Assembly (NCBI GenBank): GCA_015499985.1 | Contig: JAAAUF010000897.1 | Coordinates: 1,868-16,678, forward strand | DNA from: Haplosporangium gracile | Lineage: Eukaryota; Mortierellomycota; Mortierellomycetes; Mortierellales; Mortierellaceae | Direction of reading: 5' to 3' | Length of the DNA stretch: 14,811 nucleotides | Part shown: piece after piece, positions 1-8,334 of the stretch | Layout: the number at the start of each line of letters is the position of its first letter | Position numbering within the stretch: the first letter of the stretch is position 1 | The notes under the pieces: model-generated | The model's database searches: none | What the model saw: only the letters and a program-made list of their open reading frames with translations | Told to the model about the DNA's origin: nothing | Translations under genes and position numbers: made by a program

Positions 1-202
1 TATTCTTATTGTTTTGAACGTTTGACATGCAAAAAGAATAAGGAAAAAGAAAAAAGGAATAAGAAAAGAGAAAAAGGAAAAAAGAAAGAGAAAAAAGAAA
101 AAAATGCGCGGTCAAAGATAGTGCTAGGTGTATTAACAAAAGCGCGTCCCCTTTGTCTCCTGTGTACTTTATTTCTCTTCTTCACTCTTCCTTTTCAAGT
201 AG

Positions 203-1305
203 CTGTCGCGATTGAGGACACGACGGTGGTCAGTGGTGGATCAGACCACACAGTCCGGGTCTGGGACGCCCTCTCCGGTACACTCCTCCGTCTCATCTCC
301 GACCTCTTCACCACCCGCGACCTCGACCTCGGAGTCTTTACCGTCGCTATCCACAAGTCCCCCTCCTCCACCTCTTCCACCTCCTCCACCTCCTCCACCT
401 CCTCCACCTTCGCAACCACTGCCACTACTGCTGCCACTACCGCTGCCAATACCGCTACCAGCGAATCGGCCATCATCGCCGTTGGATCCGTGATCGAGGG
501 GTACCAGCTCTTTTCTCTGTCGACAGGGGACTTGATCATGGAGTTGGATGAGCCATTGACGTCGCGACAGCATAACGAGTTCGAGACCGAGACCTACCAG
601 CTATACGCGGCCAAGGTGGAAATCACTGAGACGGTGGTGGTGACGAATTCGAAATTGAGGGGGATGTTGTGTGTGTGGTGTCGGCGGACGGGAGAGTTGT
701 TGTACCGGATCCGTGCTTGTCCTCCTCTGGATGGCGGTAGTCAGGGTCTGGAGAAGCAGAGGAAGCGGAGGATGGTGAGTTGTAGCCCGAGCGAGTCTAG
801 TCGCATATCTTCGAGACCGAGGCGACAGGCTCAAGGCCATGAGGGAGAGGAGGAGGAGGAGGAGGAGGAGGAAGAAACGATTCATACGTTCAAGATCAAC
901 AAGTCTGGGTCGATGCTGATGTGCACCCTCTGCAACGGACGGGTTGCATTGTTCGAGTTTGGGAGCAGTCGAATGAGCGCAGTAGAGACGGAGGTGGTGA
1001 TTATGTCGAAGGAGTGTTATGATGCACGGTCTCTGTCTGTTTCAGAGTTTGGTGGCGTGGCAGTTGTTAGTGAAGAGGATGGTAATGAGCAGCAGCACAT
1101 TGAGCACCACCAAGAACCGCATCAAACACCTTCACTAGCAGCAGCAGCAGCAGCAGCAGGAGTAGCAGGAGCAATAGTAGTCCAAGAGGAAGAGGGGCAA
1201 CAACAGGTGGGAGAAGGAGATGGAGATCATGGCTGTGGTGGAGGAGCATTGGCGTGGATCTGGTCTCGCGACCGACGAGGCGACCAGCGAGTTGTCCTGG
1301 TATAG
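203..1305 (+). CDS. WD40-repeat protein, C-terminal exon (5' partial)
   Basis: The frame opens with VVSGGSDHTVRVWDALSGTLL, a textbook WD40 blade end (GG.D.TVRVWD..SG.LL). Weaker blades follow: IIAVGSV..GYQLFSLSTGDLIMEL, then VVVTNSKLRGMLCVWCRRTGELLYRI, then a last strand set around SMLMCTLCNGRVALFEFG. WD40 propellers are protein-binding scaffolds; the partner cannot be read from this fragment. The start is set at a likely splice acceptor (pyrimidine-rich tract then CAAGTAG at 196-202). Sequence before it is Lys/Glu-like low complexity and has no ATG in frame, so it is taken as intron, and earlier exons lie left of the window. Three low-complexity inserts interrupt the blades: Ser/Thr (362-409), Glu (about 846-876) and Ala (1138-1159), each from a pure or nearly pure triplet repeat. 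The stop is TAG at 1303-1305. Confidence 0.72.
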
Positions 1306-1843
1306 ACTTTTTTACAGTAAAAAAATAATTGCACACCTGATTTCTTAGCTATGGTTGCAGTCCCGCTACTCCTTTTTATTTAGGATCCTCTCGGGTTCTA
1401 AAATCAAAATACAAAAAGGGGCGCGCACAAATTATTCCATGCTAAATGATGGAGAAGGGAAAATAAGAAACGAAAGAATATGGAGTAAAAAAACGTGAAA
1501 AATGAAGGAACGGGGTTGTCTATTGGTTTTCTAATGGAACGCTTTCTTCATCGCGCAAAGAGAGAGAAAAAAACTCAAAATATTTAGACTCTAAAACAAA
1601 TTTAAATGATTTACTCATTATTCAGTCCATGATCCCGAGAGTAGAGAAAAAACGAACCAATGGATCACCGACAAGACATACGGGGCCGTGAAAAGGAGCA
1701 ATGAAAATGAGGCAAGTAATTGTGATATCCTTGATAAATATCTGTTTATTTGTTATTGCGCATTCAAGTTGCCAGCGAGAGGAGTCCTAAAGATTTGTCC
1801 AGTGACAACCTTGGGCTGCGGTGATTTGATATCGCTTCGAAGT
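1306..1843. other. Intergenic region, presumed 3' ends of flanking genes
   Basis: AT-rich DNA between the WD40 stop and the small - strand frame. It contains A-rich runs and AATAA/ATAAAT-like strings that could serve polyadenylation on either strand. I see no frame with convincing protein character; a + strand frame over 1688-1960 overlaps the small - strand frame antisense and reads as a shadow. Confidence 0.4.
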
Positions 1844-2248
1844 CTAAAAGACCGCGCCCATACCTCTATCAAAGCCACCGAGACCTTGCTGAGGATATTC
1901 GGTTGGTTTGACGGAAAGGTTTTTGGAAGGATCGTTTCCGACGGGATCCGGCCCTTGTAATGCAGTTAGTGGATGTCCCAAAATCTCTGCCAGGCTTCGC
2001 TCGAAACTATGGCCGACCGTGTCTGAAGCAGATGATGGAGTCAAGTGCGCCGCTTGGATCGCCGGGCGAAGGACTAGGATGACAAATGCGGCGGAGGCGA
2101 GTAGGGCGGTGGATCCGCGGATCGAGTGGAGTTGGTCATGACTTGAGGACCGGAGGGAGAAAGGAGTGGAGGGAGTATTGGTGGAGAAGGGTTTGAGGAG
2201 AATGGTTGGTGTGATGAGAAATGGAATAAAAAGAGAATATTTATTCAC
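1844..2248 (-). CDS. Small hypothetical protein fragment, possible single-pass membrane protein, start not found
   Basis: I do not recognise this frame. It is open for about 134 codons and GC-richer than its AT-rich flanks. It reads with many C-ending codons, as the bestrophin gene does. It contains a hydrophobic stretch of about 20 residues (ALLASAAFVILVLRPAIQAA) followed by a polar tail ending GGFDRGMGAVF. There is no in-frame ATG near the beginning; the frame only opens with GTG. A pyrimidine-rich tract ending CCTCAAG just before about 2141 (reading on the - strand) would make a good splice acceptor, so the coding part may be only about 1844-2141, with a first exon upstream that I could not fix. 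Alternatives are a chance open frame or a degraded gene. Confidence 0.35.
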   Translation of the reverse strand: MNKYSLFIPFLITPTILLKPFSTNTPSTPFSLRSSSHDQLHSIRGSTALLASAAFVILVLRPAIQAAHLTPSSASDTVGHSFERSLAEILGHPLTALQGPDPVGNDPSKNLSVKPTEYPQQGLGGFDRGMGAVF

Positions 2249-2788
2249 ACACCAATGAAGTCTATGACGGAGGCATTCGTTACATTTTTAAAGAGAGAAA
2301 AGCAGAAGGAGGCGGTAAAGAGGGAGCGGTAAGAAGAGCTATTGAGCGTTTTGACAACGAGTAAGGAGAATCAAAGGGGGCAATGGGACAGCAGAACTAC
2401 AATCCCATCGCTCATTTTTACTGCCACACACACACTCTCTCTCTCTCTCAATCGTTTCCAGCCTGCAAGGCTTTCTGAAAACAAGCAAACGCGCAATTGC
2501 CAAAAGAAAAAATAAGGGGAGCCTTTCTAAAATATTTTTTCGGCCGTTGTTCCCATCTTACCCAGCACGAGTTTGCACCACTATCTTCAAAGAATTGATC
2601 CCTTGGAAGGATTTGGCGTATGTCGTTCAAGAACAGACAGACCATTGGTTGGCCTTATGATGAAATCATAATGGTGCAATGTTATGGATGGATGTCGTTT
2701 TATTAAATGCTGGGTAAAGAAGATGCTTTGGGATGGAAGAGGAGTGTATGCTGTCGATTCATGGGCTTATTCTCTAGGGCGGCTTACT
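2249..2788. other. Intergenic region with (AC)n(TC)n microsatellite
   Basis: No gene seen. At about 2424-2449 an AC dinucleotide run passes directly into a TC run. A 65-codon - strand frame at 2448-2645 lacks recognisable protein features and is not called. The part next to 2788 should hold the 3' untranslated region of the bestrophin gene, which reads leftwards into it. Confidence 0.4.
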
Positions 2789-4815
2789 CTAGACAGACGT
2801 GCGGCTCTGCTTTTCGCTAGACGAAGAGGGGACCTTTCTCAAAGAATCTCCAGGGGCATGGAAGCGAATGGTAGGGGTTGTAGGAGAAGTAGGCGATACT
2901 GGTGCTGCTCCTTTTTGATTACCGCTCACAGAGCGAGAGTACTGCAATTGAATAGATTTGCGGACCTGTGCACGTTCACCAGCACCATAGTGAGGGTTTT
3001 CGGCCTCCATCATAGCATGGACCTCATCCAACGAAAGAGCCGAGAGTTCCTTGGCCGAGAGACTGGATTGGGCAAGAGGATAGTTGTTCTCGGAGAAGAT
3101 CCAGTCGGCGGGGACGGGAGCACGGGTAGCGACCATGGAGTCGACCTCGGCTTGGATGACCTTGCAGAAATCGTCCAAGGGAAGATCGTTGTAGTCGTCG
3201 TTGAAAGGGTTCTCAATCTCATATCCAATGCCCAAGATTCCGAGGAGCGTAAAGGCAGCGAGCATGGTGGCGGGGATCATTAGCTCCTTCATGTTGGAAA
3301 CGAGCTGGAAGGGGAGGGCGAGGAGGTAGATCCAGGTGGCATGGTGGAGATGAATCGAGTAGGCCAGGGGGATGGGGGTACGGAGGATACGTTCGAATCC
3401 AGTGAGACAGTCGACCATCGAAACAAGGGCGTTGTTCATCATGGTCAAAGTACTAGCGTCGACCTTGCCCTTGTTGCTACAAGCCTTAATGTAACTTCCG
3501 ATGTAGTACGAAAGCTCGACAGGGATGTTGGTAGGTGTCAAAAAGTCGAAAGCCAGGGCCTGAGCGCGAGATTGACGGCGAGCCCGAGCGCCTCCAAAGG
3601 TTCCACTAGCACGGCCAACGTTGGTTGCAGAGCTTGACAATTGCGAGGTCTGTGGTTGCTGCTGCTGAGCCTGTAGTGGTTGAGGGGTGAGGGACTCGAG
3701 GGGTGTGGTGGGGATGTCCATGCGCCAATCCATTGGTTCGACAGAGGTGGGGATGGAGTATTTGGGGATGTGAGTGAGGAGGTCGACCATGTCGTCGTAA
3801 TCATAACCGTATTCCTCGCGGAGGTAGTGCTTGGTGGCAAAGGCAAAGGCGACGAGGAGGTTGATGGCGGATTTTTTCTCAAGCAAGTCCCTTGTCTCGG
3901 TCTCGGCAACGCAGACCCAGATTCCACGGGTGAGATTGCGGATACACAGAGTCATCTGCGACCACAGACGGCGACCCTCCCAGTAACGGTCGTAGGCTAT
4001 TTATTTTTTGTTGTTTGTTATCGGGGGATGAAAAAAAAAAGAATTGTTAATATCAAAAACATCACACGAGTACATGACCCACACTGGTGGAGTAGGGGAG
4101 TCGGCTCTTCATTTCGGAAAATGAATGCAAGAATAGGAGAGTAAGTACAAAAGTGAGAGAGGCGGATAAACTGGTGCAACTGTTTGTCGTTGGGGATGGC
4201 AGCACAATCACTTCCACAGAAGTGTAAAATTACAACACACGCATTCTTATTTGTTTAAAGGTGCATGAACACAAAGGTGGACTGAGCGTCGAGAGATTGG
4301 TGCCATTAAAAATAAAGGATGGCTTACCGGTGTTGGTGCGGAAGACAAGGAGGAGAGAGACGACCATGCCCATGACTGAGACGAGGTTCTATATAAAGCA
4401 ATTGGTTGTTCAAAAACAGATCAGACCGTTAGAAATCATCAGCTCAGACTTAGGGGCGGAAAAGGGTAGGTGGGGGAAGAGATCAATTAAAAACAGAAAC
4501 GGTGATCAGGACTGAAACCATCAACGCTAGACTTGCTCCGGAGCAAAGATAGACGGTGGTAAAGGACACACACAAGCATAGAGTAGTAGTGAAAGGGGAC
4601 AATGCTACTTCGGGGAGAAGATGAGTGTCTAGTGAATTTACCAGAGTATAGGCCATCTTCCAGTCAGAGTACTTGCTGATCAGGAAGACAATGGCCGAGT
4701 AGATGCCGACAAGGAGGATGTGCCACCAGATCTGGAGGATAACTGTGCCCTTGAGACGCAGCATCATGCGCCACTTGGCGTTGACATAGACCGTAGTTCC
4801 GTACTTGCGAGCCAT
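2789..4815 (-). CDS. Bestrophin-family (UPF0187/YneE-like) anion channel, three exons, complete
   Basis: Exons are 4815-4642, 4388-4328 and 3996-2789. Introns are 4641-4389 (GTAAAT..ATAG) and 4327-3997 (GTAAGC..ATAG). The joins are in phase and give 480 residues. Signatures seen are a hydrophobic helix at about 24-47, FRTNTAYDRYWEGRRLW at about 74-90 (split across exons 2 and 3), ERILRTPIPLAYSIHL, TM helices at about 292-311 and 319-340, and ENPFNDDYNDLPLDDF at about 340-355. These are hallmarks of the bestrophin-like family, pentameric membrane anion channels; in fungi the exact ion and membrane are usually unknown. A Gln/Ser/Pro-rich insert sits at about 175-215, and a polar Ser/Thr/Pro tail of about 90 residues follows the channel core, typical places for regulation. 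Start: the ATG at 4815 gives MARKYGTTVYVNAKWRMM and has no good rival upstream. The FRTNT|AYDRYW motif restored across intron 2 supports the gene model strongly. Confidence 0.93.
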
Positions 4816-5340
4816 GTTCGGTGTCGTATATATATGAAGCTTTTTTATGTGTCAAGCTGAACTGTTGCTGTTATTGTTGTTTAGGTCGTTAAAAAAAATA
4901 GTCGAGTTGTGTGGTTGAAGGAAAAGAGAGAGAATGAGAAGAATGAGCGTTGGGGGAATGGAGGGAGGGTGAATGAGATTCAAAAAAAAAGAGTGAATGA
5001 GTGAAGAAGAAGAGGAGGGAGACGAAAGAAAAAAGAGATTTTATGGTTCTTTATATGAAGGGTCGTTAATAAAATTGGTCTAGGTGCTGTGATCAGACAG
5101 AAGTGGTGAAGAGAGGAGTGATCCAGGGTCCAGTTGGTGTCTGTTAGTGTCTGTTTGGGCTAGGGTCTTCGATCTGATTTGAATCGGGGAAGGGAAACGG
5201 AAACGGAAAAGGAGAGAGAGGCAATTGGGTCGTTAATCCAATGAAAGATGGAGGGAAGGAGGGAGGGAAAGATGACTAAGAAAAGGAAAGGGCAGGGGCA
5301 ACGGCGCTTCTTGCTTCTTTATATAAATTCTTATCTAGCG
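4816..5340 (-). promoter_or_regulatory. Probable promoter and leader region of the bestrophin gene
   Basis: This stretch has no open frame of interest. Its + strand is strongly purine-rich (repeated GGGA, GAGA and GAAG strings at about 4910-5290), so the transcribed - strand is pyrimidine-rich, as is common in fungal promoters and leaders. TATATATA lies at about 4828-4836 but is too close to the ATG for a usual TATA box. A TATATAAAG-like string (read on the - strand) at about 5318-5330 is a better placed TATA candidate, some 500 nt before the start codon. No transcription start can be deduced from sequence alone. Confidence 0.3.
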
Positions 5341-6593
5341 GAGCTGGTTCGAGGACCAAGGCGACGTTAATACTCTCAGGTGGAGTGTTTTCAATATCTC
5401 TCTCATTTTTTCAACGCCAGCAAAGGACATCCTAATAACTACGGCAGCCAAATCCGAACAGATACATGCAGTCCTTGACGATGCAAAGCGCCAAACCGAC
5501 AGACAGAACGCTTTTACTATGGTCCGTTTAACTGCTTACCCTTATTTTCCTTCCAAAGCACAAGGCAAAAAAAGAGAGCCTGCGTTGTTTTTTTGATTGA
5601 CAAGCGCCCGAAACGGGAACATATATGTTGCATACACAACATACACAGACGATAACGTTATGCTGGGAGCGAAGGGTAAAAAAAGTCCATGCTCACTTTT
5701 TTTGCCCTCAAAACAAACGCCTCCAAGCTAAAACGACAAATTGGCACCAAGCAAGCAAGTGCGGACAGTCAATTTGTACGCCCATCGACAGCCCATGAAT
5801 ATACATTTTCTTTTGGTTCGTACCACCATAAGTGTACACTTTTTTTGTCGTCGATTTCGTTTACTCTGGAGCCCACCTGCACACTTACATTTGCCCATTG
5901 TCATTTTTCAGCCCACTAAACTTGTTCATTGCTGCGTTTTAATCGACAATAGAATGTAGTGTCCAGCAGGCTACTCCAAAATGGATGTGAAGGGACTTAC
6001 ATTATTGGTTTCCTTTCTTAGCTATTTCATATGTGTGGTCGCGTGTGCGGTTTGTAGATAGCGGAGGGTGAGGGGTCGATAAATTGCATTGAGTGGGGAC
6101 CAATTGAGAGGTAGGGGTACAAATTTATTTTTATTATTGGTTATTAAGCAGGGGGAGTAAAGTAAGGTACCAGCTCACCTTATGAATACCTCACCGGGGT
6201 CATTCACATCATGTAGGGGCCTCTCCAAGATTTAATCTCTTCCTATGAGTAGGCTAAATTATGAATGGATGAATGAATCAGGGTCCAGGTAGTCTACAGC
6301 CTACGGTAGACATGATTGATAGACTGGAGTAAGTTGTTGACAAAAGATTATTGCCCAATCAACCACTAAGGAGAATGCCGCGGGAGGTAGAAAATGAATT
6401 ATTGCCTTTTTCCCTCCCTGGGTACAGACAACAGCGAGATTTTTTCCGAGAAACGAGTGGAGCAGCATGCTATATGCCATTATTGATGTATATGCAGTGT
6501 CTTTGGCATAAATCGCTGTTGACCTATGCAGACCTGCACCTTATTGTTGTTTTGTCTATTAAAGGAAAGATCGCCGAGAAGGAAGCTATCACC
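5341..6593. other. Gene-free stretch of about 1.25 kb
   Basis: I see no convincing gene on either strand. Short + strand frames at 5689-5959 are low in structure and lack protein-like composition. From about 6375 a + strand frame leads into the next gene (an ATG at 6375 is in the same frame as the ATG at 6594). However, the part before about 6563 includes a tract ending TTGTCTATTAAAG that looks like a splice acceptor, so 6375-6562 may be intron, an upstream exon, or leader. Confidence 0.35.
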
Positions 6594-8334
6594 ATGCCCG
6601 ATTTTGCAACAAAATTCAACTACTTTTGCGAAATGGATGCCCACGAAGCTTTTACGACCCTTATATCAAAAGGATTCATTTCACGTACAACAAATGCAAC
6701 TCTACTCAGCAGATATGAAATCTGGAAACGCAACGAGGGCGCCAGGTTTTGGGCTTCTCGAGCCGCAAAGTTATCGACGACACGGGCTGCTGGTGAGTGC
6801 AGCAGATCGGGTTATTATTTATCGCTCTCTATCCATCGTCATAGATATGACTCAACTAGAAACCTTTGTAGACACTTGCATATATAGCTGTATCATAGAA
6901 ACAAAGAACCTCATTCATTGTCCCACCTGTTCTCCCTTGTTGCTCTTGTTCTTCTTGTTCCTTCTGTTCTCCTTTCCCTCGTTCTTGTATCCATTCCCGC
7001 TAGTTACACCCCTCACATATTGCAATGAGCTTGTAGTTGAGAGTGTGCATGTAGCCAAGGAATTGGTTCGGGATAACAGGATGTTCGAGGCTCCATCCCC
7101 AACATGTGCGCCGACAGAGGGCATCTCTGGAAATTCGTCTATCAGATTTTGAAACGCTCACGTCAGAAACAGAACCTTATGGCAACCTATCAACAATACC
7201 TCCTGTCTCGCCGCGACATACCTCAACAAACACCAAGTCAGGAAGTACTACCTTAGAGACATCTTCAACTACGTCATCATCTGCGGTAACATCGTCATTT
7301 CCAGCAGCGTTGTCACCGATATCAACGCCATCGACCTCAATTAATGAATCCGTAAATGCCTCTCCTGGATCAGAGCAGCTGTTGGACCCTGAGTGTGAGG
7401 AGCTATTACGCAGCATTGATGAGTCTAATCATCCTCTGTGCAACTGGAAGGTCGATGATGCATGCGTGGCATGTTTCTTCGCTGACTATAGACGAGTCTG
7501 CATCAACGCGCTTGTAGCTCGAGACATCAAAAAAACGGATATCGGTGATCTCATGGCCATCATAGGGGTCTTCGCTCCAACCCTACCGACGAAGCGCATG
7601 CATGAATTCTTTTCGCAACGACAACTAAAGAACGCCTTAGGATCAAACCAGAATTGCCAGACATTGACATCGACGATGCCAACATCATGAAGGCTGTCAG
7701 AGTAAATTAGCTTTGAAATTGTGCGTGACTTGAAATTGTGAGTGACACTGGCATATTTTGCAGAAGTTGTAACAACTGAACTTTTCTAGATTGAGTAGGT
7801 TGTATTTGAAGGGCAATGATGATGAGGCTGAAGTGCCGTCGATGGCTGGAAACAAGAAACTGAGAACCATGCTGGAGTCACTGTAAGTAGATGTAGATGT
7901 GATCCAAACATGTATGAATGGCGAAGGCATGTTTCTAATGAATTCTACTCTTTCATTAGTCTGAAATATCTGCTACTAGATGAAGATAAGACAATATCAG
8001 AAAGCGCTTTCGCAGTCAAGTACGTAGCCCCAATTATTCAAGCATATGTGGATGGAGCTGGAAACATCAGCGATTTTCGTATGTAGATGTTGGTGTAGTG
8101 TGAAACTGGGTTTTCTTTGCCTTACTAACTTTTATAGCCTTAGTCCGAACACAACTCTACCACATAGGTATCACCAACGCCACCGATATCACCGATACCA
8201 CCAACGTCACCGATACCGCCAACACTAAGATTCTTAGTGAAGTCGACCGGAGACTTCTCAACATTCTTTGCCCTGCCTTCTCCCACAAGGATTTAGTCGA
8301 ATGCAGCAAGAAGGAAACAGACCAAGAGCCCTAA
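6594..8334 (+). pseudogene. Broken multi-exon gene of unknown function
   Basis: I cannot name the family. The ATG at 6594 sits in a CACCATG context and opens MPDFATKFNYFCEMDAHEAF, running to a donor GTGAGT at 6793. Just before the donor the frame seems to slip (AAK in one frame, VIDDTG in another). A second block at about 7106-7701 carries an acidic Ser/Thr-rich region, then HPLCNWKVDDACVACFFADYR and GVFAPTLPTKRMHEFF. Near 7627-7640 it must switch frame to read KPELPDIDIDDANIMKAVR before a GTAAAT donor at 7702. The last three exons, 7790-7882, 7960-8078 and 8138-8334, join perfectly in phase, with clear splice sites and a CTTACTAAC branch site. They include SESAFAVKYVAPIIQAYVDG and a Thr/Asn/Asp repeat. 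The stop is TAA at 8332-8334. Slips in the first half against clean joins in the second suggest a recent pseudogene or assembly errors. The frame continues past the TAA into the Fanzor relic. Confidence 0.5.
8171..8223 (+). repeat. Short degenerate tandem repeat inside the last exon
   Basis: Degenerate units of the type CACCGATATC / CACCGATACCAC / CACCAACGTCAC are repeated about six times. They encode a Thr-Asp/Asn pattern (TNATDITDTTNVTDTANT). It lies between the SESAFAVKYVAPII block and the start of the region that leads into the Fanzor relic, so it may mark a junction or simply a flexible linker. Confidence 0.6.

Noticed and set aside
22..199. Lys/Glu-rich start of the WD40 open frame
   Set aside because: It opens with TTG, has low-complexity A-rich sequence and leads into a good splice acceptor, so it is treated as intron rather than as an N-terminus.
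195..573. Antisense and alternative frames across the WD40 exon (proline- and glycine-rich products)
   Set aside because: They are shadows of the triplet repeats in the real frame.
3010..3927. Other long frames over bestrophin exon 3 on both strands
   Set aside because: The bestrophin frame explains this DNA; the others lack family features and splice logic.
5689..5959. Two overlapping + strand frames in the gene-free stretch
   Set aside because: They have Ser/Thr/His-rich composition, no domain, no supporting splice sites and no clear start.
8046..8228. His/Arg/Tyr-rich frame (RYHQRHRYH)
   Set aside because: It is an off-frame reading of the Thr-Asp repeat in the last exon of the unknown gene.
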